The notes: generated by a model from the sequence alone, not told the origin. Positions 16,793 through 26,175 are shown, counted from the first letter of the stretch. The stretch is DNA of 64,000 bases from Microbacterium sp. Root180 (GCF_001428485.1 NZ_LMHS01000003.1:248001-312000); one strand, 5' to 3'. Made by a program: numbers and translations.

Positions 16793-17254
16793 TCAGCGCG
16801 CGGTGGCCAGGCCGTACTGCGCGGGCGTGTGGATCGCCTGCGCGTCGATGCCCATCGCGGTGAGGTGGTCGACGATGTCCGCCGTGCCGAGGTAGCCGCC
16901 GAGCAGGTGGATGCGGGTCTCGTCGTCGTCGGCGCACAGCATCTCGTCGGCCCACGCGGTCACCGCGCGAGACAGCGCCTCGCCGGGGGCGCAGCCGCGG
17001 CCCGAGCCCGGGGCACCGGAGCGCTGCGAGCGGTCGAGCCACGTGAGCACCATACGGCTCGGCACGACGATGTCGGCCTGAGCCTCGGCATCCGGAATCT
17101 CCACGAACACGCGACCGGTCGAGCAGATCGGCAGCGTCGCGAGCATCATCTCGAGGTCGGCGAGCGAAGACTCGTCGGCCGTGATGAGGTGCTGCACCCG
17201 CGTGTGCCGCGACGAGCGGCAGGTTGCGGCGGTGTGCTCGGTGGAGTGTTCCAT
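16793..17254 (-). CDS. SIP-domain protein (siderophore-interacting protein, C-terminal domain only)
   Basis: 153 residues that match the C-terminal NAD(P)H-binding half of siderophore-interacting ferric reductases. The family segment RIHLLGGYLGTADIVDHL (about 113-130) is visible, but the N-terminal FAD-binding domain of full-length SIP proteins (about 250-280 residues) is absent. It may assist a separate flavoprotein. The promoter region holds an iron box at 17278-17296, and a -10 box TATAGT (17269-17264) ends 9 bp before the ATG. Expression is therefore likely repressed by a DtxR/IdeR regulator in iron-replete cells. Confidence 0.78.
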   Translation of the reverse strand: MEHSTEHTAATCRSSRHTRVQHLITADESSLADLEMMLATLPICSTGRVFVEIPDAEAQADIVVPSRMVLTWLDRSQRSGAPGSGRGCAPGEALSRAVTAWADEMLCADDDETRIHLLGGYLGTADIVDHLTAMGIDAQAIHTPAQYGLATAR

Positions 17255-17263
17255 GACTTCTCC

Positions 17264-17296
17264 ACTATACCGCGAATGAAGGGTTGCCTAACCTTC
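17264..17296 (-). promoter_or_regulatory. Iron-box promoter (DtxR/IdeR-type operator)
   Basis: On the minus strand GAAGGTTAGGCAACCCTTC (17296-17278) matches the 19-bp IdeR/DtxR consensus at about 13 positions, including the central TTAGGC block. It covers the -35 region of a promoter with -10 TATAGT (17269-17264). Confidence 0.65.
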
Positions 17297-17310
17297 GTCG
17301 TCATTCACGG

Positions 17311-18036
17311 TCACAGCGGGCGCAGCAGCACGCGCCGGAGCTCGACGAGCTCCTCATCGGTCAGGCCGTGTGCGCGCAGGTACTCCGCCGGCGAGCCGTA
17401 GCGCTCCTCGACATCGGAGAGCAGCGCCCGCATGACCGGCGCGGGCGAGCGCGTCGCCAGATCCTCCAGATGCACGGCCTCCGGGTGCATCCTCCGCAGG
17501 AACTCCACGATCCTGCGGTTGCGCCGTTCGGGCAGCAGCGCCTCGGTCCGCGCGTAGTCGCCGATGACGGCATCCGTCTCGACCCCCGCGGCGGCGAGCG
17601 TGAGGGCGACCGTCACTCCGGTGCGATCCTTGCCGACCGTGCAGTGCACGAGCACGGGCTGATCCGCCAGGATGCCGCGCACCACCTCGACCACGAGGGA
17701 CGACGAGTCCTCGACGAGGCGGCGGTACATCTCGTCGAGGCTGAGGTCGTCGGCGAAGAACGATTCGACCGATCCGAGGAAGAGCGGAATCCGCTGGGTG
17801 GTGACCTCGAGGCCGTCGATGCGGCTCGGTGAGCGCGCGACCTCGTCGTCGGCGCGCAGATCGATGATGCGGCGCACTCCGAGTTCCCCCAGGGCCGCTG
17901 TGCCCTGCGGTTCGAGCTGCGCGAGGTTGCCCGAGCGGAACAGCACGCCGTGGCGGGTGACGGACGCGCCGGCGGGAAGGCCGCCGACGTCGCGCAGGTT
18001 GACGGCGCCCGGAACTTCGAGCGCGTCGGGTGTCAC
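17311..18036 (-). CDS. Tyrosine-protein phosphatase (DSP-like, PtpB type)
   Basis: 241 residues with the P-loop HCTVGKDRTG (about 129-138), which contains the catalytic cysteine, the arginine, and the extra Lys-Asp typical of the PtpB-like group with phosphoinositide activity. The N-terminal NLRDVGGLP (about 15-23) is also characteristic. Substrates cannot be inferred. The GTG at 18036 overlaps the stop of the upstream AhpD-like gene by 4 bp; a second GTG codon directly before it is possible. The pair forms a two-gene operon. Confidence 0.88.
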   Translation of the reverse strand: MTPDALEVPGAVNLRDVGGLPAGASVTRHGVLFRSGNLAQLEPQGTAALGELGVRRIIDLRADDEVARSPSRIDGLEVTTQRIPLFLGSVESFFADDLSLDEMYRRLVEDSSSLVVEVVRGILADQPVLVHCTVGKDRTGVTVALTLAAAGVETDAVIGDYARTEALLPERRNRRIVEFLRRMHPEAVHLEDLATRSPAPVMRALLSDVEERYGSPAEYLRAHGLTDEELVELRRVLLRPL

Positions 18037-18542
18037 CACGCAGCCCCGGAGGCGGCGTCGCGGTCCTCGCCGTCGAGGTCGTCGCGCGGCGGAACGCTGT
18101 AGCGACCGGCGATCGCGATGCGGTTGAACGCGTTGATCGACACGAGGATCCAACTCAGCGCGACGTACTCCTGCTCGCTGAGGATCGCGCCGACCCGGCC
18201 GTAGACGTCGTCCGACAGCCCTTCCTCGTGGATGAACACGAACGACTCGGCCAGCTCGAGGCCGGCGCGCTCACGCTCCGAGAAGACGCCCGACTCGCGC
18301 CAGACCGGCAGCTGGGCGATGACGTCGGGTGTGATGCCCTCCTTGCCCGCCCGTTCGACGTGGACCCGCACGCAGTAGGCGCAGCCGTTCAGCTGCGAGG
18401 TGTGGATCTGCACCAGCTCCCTGAGCCGCGCATCGATTCCGCCGTCCGCGGCGAGGCCGCCGACGGTCTTCGAGAAGGCGGAGAGCGCCTGGTAGGCCGG
18501 CGGAGCGGAACGCGACAGGTGGACACGCCGTTCTTCGGTCAT
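18033..18542 (-). CDS. AhpD-like carboxymuconolactone decarboxylase family protein
   Basis: 169 residues of the all-helical AhpD/CMD fold. The active-site motif is Cys54-x-x-Cys57-x-x-x-His61 (NGCAYCVRVH), the redox pair of alkylhydroperoxidase D-type proteins, so peroxide or thiol-disulfide chemistry is likely. The transcript appears leaderless: -10 TAGGCT (18554-18549, minus strand) ends 6 bp before the ATG. It is followed by the tyrosine phosphatase gene with a 4-bp overlap. A repeat-filled gap starts directly upstream of its promoter. Confidence 0.88.
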   Translation of the reverse strand: MTEERRVHLSRSAPPAYQALSAFSKTVGGLAADGGIDARLRELVQIHTSQLNGCAYCVRVHVERAGKEGITPDVIAQLPVWRESGVFSERERAGLELAESFVFIHEEGLSDDVYGRVGAILSEQEYVALSWILVSINAFNRIAIAGRYSVPPRDDLDGEDRDAASGAAW

Positions 18543-18593
18543 GCCGCCAGCCTACCCACGGCCCTTCCGGCCGGGCCTTTCCGGCCGGGCCTT

Positions 18594-18826
18594 CCGGTTG
18601 TGCGGGCGAATGCATCCTTCCGGGCGCCCTGACGCGCGCAATCGCCCGCACAAACGGAACGGGGCGGGCGGGGCGGGCGGGCGGGGCGGGGCTTCCGGCC
18701 AGGCCTTCCGTTTGTGCGAGGGGCGGGGCGGGCGGGCGGGGCGGGGCCTCCGGCCGGGCCTTCCGTTTGTGCGGGCGAATGCATCCTTCCGGGCGTCGTG
18801 AAGCGCGCATTCGCCCGCACAAACGG
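18594..18826. repeat. Two palindromic elements in tandem with GC-rich linker
   Basis: The second copy (18763-18826) has perfect 18-bp arms, CCGTTTGTGCGGGCGAAT and its complement. The first copy (18594-18657) has the same arms and centre with a few changes. A lone half-arm (about 18706-18718) and G-rich runs of GGGGCGGGCGGGC lie between. The block fills most of the 346-bp gap between a minus-strand gene and a divergent hydrolase gene, so it sits upstream of both. Confidence 0.85.
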
Positions 18827-18888
18827 ACCAGCGCAAGGCCCGGGGCGGGGCGGGCCCGGGCGTCGCGGGCGTGGAGGACAATAGCGGG

Positions 18889-19839
18889 GTGAGCGACCCC
18901 ATCGACGAGTTCTCGTTCCTGCCCGACCAGGCCGCCGACGCCAGCATCGACGGCCCTCTGCCCCGCGGCGAGCGCCTGACGCTGACGCTCCCCGACGGCC
19001 GCGCGCTGAGCGCCCTGCGCTGGACACCGGAGGGGACAGCGGCCTCACCCGTCGTCACCTTCCTCCACGGCGCCGGGCTCAACGCCCACACGTGGGACAC
19101 GACGATCCTCGCGCTGGGCCTTCCCGCCCTCGCGATCGACCTGCCCGGGCACGGCGACTCCTCGTGGCGCGATGACTTCGCGTACGTGGCGCGCGCTCTC
19201 GCCCCCGACGTCGCCGCCGGCATCGATGCGTGGACCGATCGCCCGCAGGTGCTCGTCGGGCAATCGCTCGGTGGTCTCACCGCGGCGGCGGTGGCGGCAT
19301 CCCGTCCCGATCTGGTCCGCGAGCTCGTCGTGATCGACATCACTCCCGGCCTCGACCCGTCCGCGGGGCCGTCGCAGATCCGGGAGTTCTTCGCCGGCCC
19401 GACCGACTGGGCCTCGCGCGACGAGCTCGTCGACCGGGCGCTGGCGTTCGGTCTCGGCGGCGGCACGCGCCGCAAGGCCGAGCGCGGCGTGTACTTCAAC
19501 TCGCGCGTGCGGCCGGACGGACGCGCGGAGTGGAAGCATCACTTCGCGCACCTCGCCGCGGCGGCCGCGGCCGCGGGTCCCGCCGTCGCCGACGGACCCC
19601 CGCAGGATGCCGTGTCGGCCGTGCTCGGCGAGAGCGGATGGCAGGACCTCGCGACGGCGACCGCGCCGACGACGCTCATCCGCGGCGAGCGCGGCTACGT
19701 CACCGACGCGGATGCCGAGGAGTTCGCGCGGCGGCAGCCCGAGGCCGCTGTGGTCGTCCTTCCCGCCGGTCACAACGTTCAGGAGGATGCTCCGACCGCG
19801 CTCGGCGAGCGGCTGCGCGAGCTCGCCGGGAACGATTAA
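18889..19839 (+). CDS. Alpha/beta hydrolase
   Basis: 316 residues of the alpha/beta hydrolase fold. The oxyanion segment FLHGAGLNAHTWD (about 58-70), the nucleophile elbow GQSLGG (about 121-126) and the C-terminal histidine in PAGHNV (about 294-299) are visible. It probably hydrolyses an ester, amide or lactone; the substrate is unknown. I took the GTG at 18889 because GGAGGA lies 10 bp before it. Its promoter must lie inside or beside the palindromic block upstream. Confidence 0.85.
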   Translation: MSDPIDEFSFLPDQAADASIDGPLPRGERLTLTLPDGRALSALRWTPEGTAASPVVTFLHGAGLNAHTWDTTILALGLPALAIDLPGHGDSSWRDDFAYVARALAPDVAAGIDAWTDRPQVLVGQSLGGLTAAAVAASRPDLVRELVVIDITPGLDPSAGPSQIREFFAGPTDWASRDELVDRALAFGLGGGTRRKAERGVYFNSRVRPDGRAEWKHHFAHLAAAAAAAGPAVADGPPQDAVSAVLGESGWQDLATATAPTTLIRGERGYVTDADAEEFARRQPEAAVVVLPAGHNVQEDAPTALGERLRELAGND

Positions 19840-19977
19840 CGCTTCTGTTGCGTTCCGTGTACCGGGTTCTCCCGCGGCGGCGCGCTTTCCCTAGGCTGGC
19901 TCACGCGGACCGGCCGGGAGATCAGCATCCCGTCCGCCCCCCGCGAACCCCGCGGATCCCCCTCCGAAAGGACTCCC

Positions 19978-21486
19978 ATGCTCCGTCGTACCGCCATCGC
20001 CGCGGCCTCGATCCTCGCCGCCGGCGTGCTCGCGCTCAGCGCCTGCAGCGGCGGCGGCGGAGAGCCGGCTCCGACGACGGGCGAGCCCGACCTCGACGCG
20101 ACGGCCACGATCCGGCTCGTGCTCGAACCCGGCAACCTCGACATCCGTCAGACCGCCGGCTCGGCACTGGACCAGATCCTGGTCGACAACGTCTACCAGG
20201 GGCTGGTGGGGCGCACGCCCGAGCAGGAGATCGTGCCCGTGCTCGCGGAGGACTGGACGGTCTCGCCCGACGGCCTGACGTACACGTTCACCCTGCGTGA
20301 GGGCGTGACCTTCCACGACGGCCAGGAGCTCACGCCGCAGGACGTGGTCTGGTCTCTCACCACTCGCAAGAACACTCCGGAGTGGCGAGACTCCGCGCGG
20401 CTCGCGAACGTGACCGCGATCACCGCCGACGGGCAGGACATCGTCCTCACGCTCGCGGAGCCCGACTCGAGCCTGCTGTGGAACCTCACCGGCCGCGCCG
20501 GCATCGTCCTCAAGGAGGGCGACACCGTCGACTACAACACGGCCGCCAACGGCACCGGTCCGTTCCGACTCGACCAGTGGCGACAGGGCGACAGCATCAC
20601 GCTCGTGCGCAACGACGACTACTGGGGCGACCCCGCCCAGGTGGCCGAGGTGGTGTTCGACTACATCCCCGACAATCAGGCCGCCCTCAACGCGGCGCTC
20701 GCGGGCGAGATCGACGTGCTCACCGGGTTCGACGCGAACCTGAAGGAGCAGGTGGAGGCCGGCGGCGACTTCGCCCTCGAGCTCGGCGAGTCCACCGACA
20801 AGGGCACGCTCGCGTTCAACCAGACCTCCGGCCCCCTCGCCGACCAGCGCGTGCGTCAGGCGATCCGCCAGGCCATCGACCACGACGCGTTCGTCGAGGC
20901 GCTCGGCGCGGGCGAGACCCAGTACGGCCCCATCCCGTCGCTCGACCCCGGCTACGAGGACCTCGCCGACGTCGCGCCCTACGACCCCGACGCAGCACGC
21001 GCGCTGCTCGAAGAGGCCGGCGCGGAGGATCTGGAGCTGACCCTCACGATCCCGAACTTCTACCCCACGACCATCCCGCAGATCCTCGTCTCGAACCTCA
21101 ACGACGTCGGCATCACGCTCGAGGTGGAATCGGTCGACTTCTCGACGTGGCTCAACGACGTGTACATCAACCAGGACTACGACCTCAGCTTCGTGCTCCA
21201 CACCGAGGCGCGCGACTTCGAGAACTGGGCCAACCCCGACTACTACTTCACCTACGACAACCCCGAGGTGCAGGACCTGTACGCGCAGTCGCTCGCCGCG
21301 ACCGACGAGGCCGAGGCGGCCGAGCTGCTCGCCGAAGCGGCGCGCATCGTGTCCGAAGACGCCGCGGCCGACTGGCTCTACAACGGCGCCTCGGTGGTCG
21401 CGGTCGGGACTAACATCACCGGTATGCCCTCGATCAACGTGAACGAGCGCCTCAATCTCGCCGAGCTGGCCAAGAGCAACGGGTGA
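19978..21486 (+). CDS. ABC importer substrate-binding lipoprotein (peptide/nickel family 5)
   Basis: A 502-residue extracytoplasmic solute receptor with a lipoprotein signal ending LSAC (Cys23). The family-5 signature region is present (YTFTLREGVTFHDG) and the length is typical. It captures a peptide or related solute and delivers it to the two permeases encoded downstream. It is the first gene of a five-gene operon whose members overlap by 4 bp. The ATG follows GAAAGGA. A TAGGCT -10 candidate lies at 19892-19897. Confidence 0.92.
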   Translation: MLRRTAIAAASILAAGVLALSACSGGGGEPAPTTGEPDLDATATIRLVLEPGNLDIRQTAGSALDQILVDNVYQGLVGRTPEQEIVPVLAEDWTVSPDGLTYTFTLREGVTFHDGQELTPQDVVWSLTTRKNTPEWRDSARLANVTAITADGQDIVLTLAEPDSSLLWNLTGRAGIVLKEGDTVDYNTAANGTGPFRLDQWRQGDSITLVRNDDYWGDPAQVAEVVFDYIPDNQAALNAALAGEIDVLTGFDANLKEQVEAGGDFALELGESTDKGTLAFNQTSGPLADQRVRQAIRQAIDHDAFVEALGAGETQYGPIPSLDPGYEDLADVAPYDPDAARALLEEAGAEDLELTLTIPNFYPTTIPQILVSNLNDVGITLEVESVDFSTWLNDVYINQDYDLSFVLHTEARDFENWANPDYYFTYDNPEVQDLYAQSLAATDEAEAAELLAEAARIVSEDAAADWLYNGASVVAVGTNITGMPSINVNERLNLAELAKSNG

Positions 21487-22433
21487 TCCGATACACGCTG
21501 ACGCGCCTCGCCCTGCTCCTGCTCGGCCTGCTCGTCGCCAGCGTGCTGATCTTCCTCTCGCTCCGGGTGCTCCCCGGTGACGTCGCCCAGCTGATCGCGG
21601 GCGTCAACAGCACACCCGCGCAGATCGAGGCGATCCGGGAACGGCTCGGACTCGACCAGCCCCTTCCGGCGCAGTACCTCGACTGGATCGGTGGGGTGCT
21701 CCGCGGCGACCTGGGCAGCTCGCTTCTCACCGGTTCGAGCGTCACGAGCGAGCTTGCCGAGAAGGCCGAGGTCACCGTCCCGCTCGGCATCCTCGCCCTC
21801 ACGATCGCGGTGCTCTTCAGCGTCCCCCTCGGGGTCCTCTCGGCGATGCGGCGCGGGCGCGCGGACGGCACCGCGCTGAGCGTCGGCGCGCAGGCCCTCG
21901 CCGCCGTCCCGGTGGTCTGGGCGGGCATGATGCTGGTCGTCGTGTTCGCGGTGTGGCTCGGCTGGCTCCCGGCCCAGGGCTTCCCGCGCGCGGGCTGGCA
22001 GGATCCAGCGGCGGCCGTCCGCGCCCTGATCCTGCCCGCGCTCACGATCGGCATCGTGGAGGGCGCGATGCTGATGCGGTTCGTGCGCAGCGCGACCCTG
22101 CAGGCCGTCGGCCAGGACCACGTGCGCACCGGAGCCGCGAAGGGCCTCACGCGCAACGCGGCGCTCGTGCGCCACGGGCTCCCCGTCGTGGGACTGTCCG
22201 TCATCACCGTCCTCGGCCTCCAGGTGGCCGGGATCATCGTCGGGGCCGTCGTCATCGAGCAGCTCTTCACCCTCCCCGGGATCGGCCGCATGCTCGTGTC
22301 CGACGTGGGTGCGCGCGATCTTCCGATGGTGCAGGGCGAGCTCCTCGTGCTGACCGGCTTCGTGCTGATCGTCGGCTTCGTCGTCGACCTGGTGCACCGC
22401 GTCATAGATCCCCGGCAGCGGGAGGCGTCATGA
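21483..22433 (+). CDS. ABC importer permease, DppB-like
   Basis: 316 residues with about six membrane helices. The EAA loop is recognisable (GQDHVRTGAAKGL, followed later by the GAVVIEQLFTLPGIG segment), and together they identify the DppB/OppB branch of peptide permeases. The start GTG overlaps the receptor gene's stop (GTGA). It pairs with the DppC-like permease to form the membrane channel of the importer. Confidence 0.92.
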   Translation: MIRYTLTRLALLLLGLLVASVLIFLSLRVLPGDVAQLIAGVNSTPAQIEAIRERLGLDQPLPAQYLDWIGGVLRGDLGSSLLTGSSVTSELAEKAEVTVPLGILALTIAVLFSVPLGVLSAMRRGRADGTALSVGAQALAAVPVVWAGMMLVVVFAVWLGWLPAQGFPRAGWQDPAAAVRALILPALTIGIVEGAMLMRFVRSATLQAVGQDHVRTGAAKGLTRNAALVRHGLPVVGLSVITVLGLQVAGIIVGAVVIEQLFTLPGIGRMLVSDVGARDLPMVQGELLVLTGFVLIVGFVVDLVHRVIDPRQREAS

Positions 22434-23470
22434 CTCCCGAAGACCGAGCGGATTCGGCATCCGGCTCTGAAGGCATGTCCCACTTTCCGCCGGAAGACGG
22501 CCCCGCAACCGACCGGAATCGGGACACAAAGGGCAAGAATCGGGACACGAACGGCCGAGCGGATGCCGCATCCGACGCCCCGCCGTCGCGGTGGGCGTGG
22601 CTCGGGCGCCTGTGGCGACTGTCGACCGGCCGGTTCGGGCTCATCGTGGTGATCGCGGTCGTCGCCACGGCGATCGTCTCCCGGTTCTGGACGCCGTTCG
22701 ATCCGCAGCAGGTCGACATCTCCGCCCGCTGGCTGCCGCCGGTCTGGCCGCACCTGCTCGGCACCGACGCGACGGGGCGCGACATCCTGAGCCTCATCAT
22801 GGCCGGCGCACGCACGACGGTGTGGGTCGCCGTCGGCGCCGGGGTCATCGCCACGCTCGTGGGCGTCGCGCTGGCCTCGCTGGGCGCGCTCACCGCCCGC
22901 TGGATCCGCGAGTCGGTGGCGGTGTTCGTCGACATCCTCATCGCGTTCCCGGTGCTGATCATCGCGATGATGATCGCGGCGGTGTGGGGCGGATCGCTGT
23001 GGGTCGTGATCCTGTCGGTCGGCATCGGGTTCGGCGTGAACATCGCCCGCGTGACCAGGCCGGAGCTGCGCCGCGTGCTGCACAGCGACTTCGTGCTCGC
23101 CGGTCGCGCCTCCGGCCTCACGCCGTCGCAGAACCTCGTGCGCCACCTGATGCCCAACGTCGCGCCGGTGTTCATCGTGCAGCTGTCGTGGGCGATGGCC
23201 GTGGCGGTACTGGCCGAGGCGGGCCTGTCCTACCTCGGCTTCGGCGCCCCCGTCACCGAGCCGTCCTGGGGACTCCTCCTGGCCGAACTGCAGCAGTTCA
23301 TCACCGTGCACCCGCTGTCGGTGGTGTGGCCGGGCCTGGCGATCACCGTCACGGTCCTCGGGCTCAACCTGCTCGGCGACGGACTCCGCGAGGCCACCGA
23401 CCCCACCCTCAGCCATGCCCGCGGCGCCGGCCGGGTCGCCCGCACCCACATGCCGGAGGTGGTCTCATGA
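22430..23470 (+). CDS. ABC importer permease, DppC-like, with unusual N-terminal tail
   Basis: 346 residues. The C-terminal 290 match DppC/OppC permeases: the first helix is followed by GTDATGRDILSLI, and the EAA loop is in LAGRASGLTPSQNLVRHL. The ATG at 22430 overlaps the DppB-like stop by 4 bp. The first 56 residues are hydrophilic and low-complexity, and the DNA there repeats GAATCGGGACAC twice (22516-22527, 22537-22548) with an opposed TGTCCC at 22476. This looks like a repeat element tolerated in frame (see findings). The function should be unaffected. Confidence 0.9.
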   Translation: MTPEDRADSASGSEGMSHFPPEDGPATDRNRDTKGKNRDTNGRADAASDAPPSRWAWLGRLWRLSTGRFGLIVVIAVVATAIVSRFWTPFDPQQVDISARWLPPVWPHLLGTDATGRDILSLIMAGARTTVWVAVGAGVIATLVGVALASLGALTARWIRESVAVFVDILIAFPVLIIAMMIAAVWGGSLWVVILSVGIGFGVNIARVTRPELRRVLHSDFVLAGRASGLTPSQNLVRHLMPNVAPVFIVQLSWAMAVAVLAEAGLSYLGFGAPVTEPSWGLLLAELQQFITVHPLSVVWPGLAITVTVLGLNLLGDGLREATDPTLSHARGAGRVARTHMPEVVS

Positions 23471-24264
23471 CGCTCGAGGTGGAGGGCCTCACCGTCGAGA
23501 TCCAGGGTCGGCGGGTCGTCGACGGGGTGTCGTTCTCCGTGCCGGACGGCGCGCGCGTCGGACTCATCGGAGAGTCGGGCTCGGGCAAGTCGCTCACCGC
23601 ACTCGCCGTGCTCGGACTGCTCCCCGACGGGGCGACGGCGAGCGGCAGCATCCGCTGGAACGGTCGCGAGCTGATCGGTCTGAGCGACCGCGAACTGGCG
23701 GAGCTGCGCGGCGACGAGATCGGCATCGTGTTCCAGGAGCCGCGCACCGCGCTCAACCCGATCCGCACCGTCGGACGGCAGATCGCGGAGTCGATCCGCA
23801 TCCACGAGGGGGCGTCGAAGAAGGATGCCGCGGCCCGCGCCGTCGCGGAGGCTGCGCGCGTCGCTCTGCCGGAGCCCGAGCGGATCGTGTCGAGGTATCC
23901 GCATCAGCTGTCCGGCGGTCAGCGTCAGCGCGTCGCGATCGCCATGGCCCTCGCGTGCCGCCCGCGCCTGCTGATCGCCGACGAGCCGACGACGGCGCTG
24001 GATGTGACGATCCAGGCCGAGATCCTCGACCTGCTGCTCTCGCTCGTGCGCGACGACGGGATGTCCCTCGTGTTCATCACCCACGACCTCGCCGTGCTCT
24101 CGCAGATCGCGACGCACGGGGTCGTGCTCGAGGACGGCAGGGTCGTCGAGGATGCCCCGATCTCGACTCTTCTCACCGCTCCGGCCTCAGCCGTCACGCA
24201 GGGGCTCCTGCGCGACGCCACCGCGACGCTCTGGCGACCGGGCGATCGAGGGAGCCTGGCATGA
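23467..24264 (+). CDS. Peptide ABC importer ATPase, DppD-like
   Basis: 265 residues with Walker [11 protein letters not shown], signature [14 protein letters not shown] and Walker [13 protein letters not shown]. This is the pattern of DppD/OppD, although the C-terminal cysteine-rich extension of many OppD proteins is missing. The ATG overlaps the permease stop by 4 bp. It is one of two different ATPases that drive this importer. Confidence 0.92.
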   Translation: MTLEVEGLTVEIQGRRVVDGVSFSVPDGARVGLIGESGSGKSLTALAVLGLLPDGATASGSIRWNGRELIGLSDRELAELRGDEIGIVFQEPRTALNPIRTVGRQIAESIRIHEGASKKDAAARAVAEAARVALPEPERIVSRYPHQLSGGQRQRVAIAMALACRPRLLIADEPTTALDVTIQAEILDLLLSLVRDDGMSLVFITHDLAVLSQIATHGVVLEDGRVVEDAPISTLLTAPASAVTQGLLRDATATLWRPGDRGSLA

Positions 24265-25055
24265 GCCTCGTGCGAGCGCGCGGACTGACCCGCCGCTACC
24301 CCGCGCCGAAGGCCACCATGTTCGGTCCGCGGCTCTTCACGACCGGACTCGAGGACGCCGATGTCGATATCGCCGAGGGCTCCGCCGTGGGCATCATCGG
24401 CGAATCGGGCTCGGGCAAGTCGACACTCGTGCGGCTGCTGCTGGGCCTGGACACCCCCACCGACGGCACGGTCCAGTTCGACGGGCAGATCGTCGATGCG
24501 ACGGCGGGCGCCCGATCGCTCCATTGGCTCCGCCGGCAGACCGGCATCGTGTTCCAGGACCCGTACGCGTCGCTCGACCCGCGCATGAGCATCGGCCGGA
24601 TCGTCGGAGAGCCCCTGTGGGCGCTCGGCATCGAGGGCGACCGGCGCGCGCGGGTGCGCGAGGTGCTCGCGGACGTCGGCCTCGAGGCCGCGATGGCGAA
24701 CCGCTTCCCGCACGAGTTCTCGGGCGGCCAGCGTCAGCGCATCGCGCTCGCCCGGGCCATCGTGCACCGTCCGCGGCTGCTGGTCGGGGACGAGCCGCTG
24801 TCGGCGCTCGACGTCACCGTGCGGGCGCAGATCCTCGCGCTGCTGGGCGAGCTGCGCACCCGCGACGGACTCACGCTCCTGATGGTCTCGCACGACATCG
24901 GCGTCGTGCAGAACCTGTGCGACGAGGTGGTCGTGATGAAGGACGGCCGCATCGTGGAGGAGGGCCCCACCGAGAAGGTGCTCCTCCAGCCGCAGGTCGT
25001 CTACACGCGGCGACTGCTCGCCTCGATCCCCGTGATCGACCCCGGCACGCCCTGA
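24261..25055 (+). CDS. Peptide ABC importer ATPase, DppF-like
   Basis: 264 residues; Walker [11 protein letters not shown], signature [14 protein letters not shown] and Walker [13 protein letters not shown]. The sequence between the N-terminal strands includes a 12-residue family insertion ([12 protein letters not shown]). It completes the five-gene importer operon with a 4-bp overlap to the previous gene. The adjacent M4 protease has its own leaderless promoter and is probably a separate unit. Confidence 0.92.
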   Translation: MSLVRARGLTRRYPAPKATMFGPRLFTTGLEDADVDIAEGSAVGIIGESGSGKSTLVRLLLGLDTPTDGTVQFDGQIVDATAGARSLHWLRRQTGIVFQDPYASLDPRMSIGRIVGEPLWALGIEGDRRARVREVLADVGLEAAMANRFPHEFSGGQRQRIALARAIVHRPRLLVGDEPLSALDVTVRAQILALLGELRTRDGLTLLMVSHDIGVVQNLCDEVVVMKDGRIVEEGPTEKVLLQPQVVYTRRLLASIPVIDPGTP

Positions 25056-25098
25056 TCCGACCCGGCCGGTCGTCGGAGGCCGACGCTAGCCTCGGACC

Positions 25099-26175
25099 AT
25101 GGCCCACGCGATCGTCCCCCCGTACCTGCTCGCCCGCATCGCCGCCGCGCAGGAGCCCACGTGGGCGCGCGCTGCCGAGGCGGCCAGGTCGACGCTCGCC
25201 GCGCCGCGGGACTACCGCCCAGTACGGTCGCGGCTGCGCCTGTCGATCGACAACGACGGCGCGCTCGTGGCCGAGACGACCCCCGCGCCCTACCGCGAGA
25301 TCTCCGACGCGCAGGAGCGCGAGGAGCTGCCCGGGGTGAGGGTGCGCGGCGAAGACGATCCCGCGACCGGCGATGCCGCCGCCGACGAGGCGTTCGACGG
25401 GCTGGGCGCGACGTTCGACTTCCTGTGGGACGCCTGGGGCCGCAACAGCCTCGACGGCGCCGGCGGGGCTCTGCGGGCGACCGTCCACTACGGGCAGGAC
25501 TACGACAACGCGTTCTGGAACGGCGAGCGCATGGTGTTCGGCGACGGCGACGGGGAGGTGTTCACCGGCTTCACCGGGTCGCTGACCGTCATCGCGCACG
25601 AGCTCGCCCACGGGGTGATCGAAGACGAGGGCGGCCTGCTGTACCGCGGCCAGTCCGGCGCCCTGAACGAGTCGATCGCCGACGTGTTCGGGGCGCTGGC
25701 CGAGCAGCACGCGCTCGGGCAGACCGCCGACCAGGCGTCGTGGCTCATCGGCGAGGGCATCTTCACCGATGCGGTCCAGGGCGCGGCACTGCGCTCGCTC
25801 GCGGCCCCGGGCACCGCGTACGACGACGACGTGCTCGGCCGCGATCCGCAGCCCGCGCATATGCGCGACTACGTCGTGACGCGCGACGACAACGGCGGCG
25901 TGCACATCAATTCCGGCATCCCGAATCACGCGTTCTACCTCGCGGCCATGGCGCTGGGCGGCAAGGCCTGGGAGCGCGCCGGCCTCATCTGGTATCGCAC
26001 GATCACGACCGGCACGCTGTCGTCGTCGGCCGACTTCACGGCCTTCGCCCGCGCCACCCTGGCCGCCGCGGCGGCGGAGTACGGTGAGGAGTCGGAGGAG
26101 GTGTCCGCCGTGCGAGCCGGATGGGTCGGCGTCGGCGTGATCGACGATGAGCGAGCCACTGAGCAGCGAGGCTGA
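25099..26175 (+). CDS. M4-family metallopeptidase, protealysin-like
   Basis: A 358-residue thermolysin-family zinc protease. The zinc motif is HELAHGV (His167-Glu168 to His171) and the second motif NESIADVFG starts at 190, giving the third ligand. There is no signal peptide. The N-terminus IVPPYLLARI is the short propeptide motif of protealysin-like proteins, which are made without the long M4 propeptide. The transcript looks leaderless: TAGCCT (25087-25092) ends 6 bp before the ATG. The end overlaps an emfourin-type inhibitor gene by 29 bp, which fits an intracellular protease kept in check. Confidence 0.93.
   Translation: MAHAIVPPYLLARIAAAQEPTWARAAEAARSTLAAPRDYRPVRSRLRLSIDNDGALVAETTPAPYREISDAQEREELPGVRVRGEDDPATGDAAADEAFDGLGATFDFLWDAWGRNSLDGAGGALRATVHYGQDYDNAFWNGERMVFGDGDGEVFTGFTGSLTVIAHELAHGVIEDEGGLLYRGQSGALNESIADVFGALAEQHALGQTADQASWLIGEGIFTDAVQGAALRSLAAPGTAYDDDVLGRDPQPAHMRDYVVTRDDNGGVHINSGIPNHAFYLAAMALGGKAWERAGLIWYRTITTGTLSSSADFTAFARATLAAAAAEYGEESEEVSAVRAGWVGVGVIDDERATEQRG

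Noticed and set aside
18541..18888. Short plus-strand open frames in the GC-rich repeat gap
   Set aside because: They follow the repeat period, have no ribosome sites, and encode low-complexity Arg/Gly/Pro-rich peptides.
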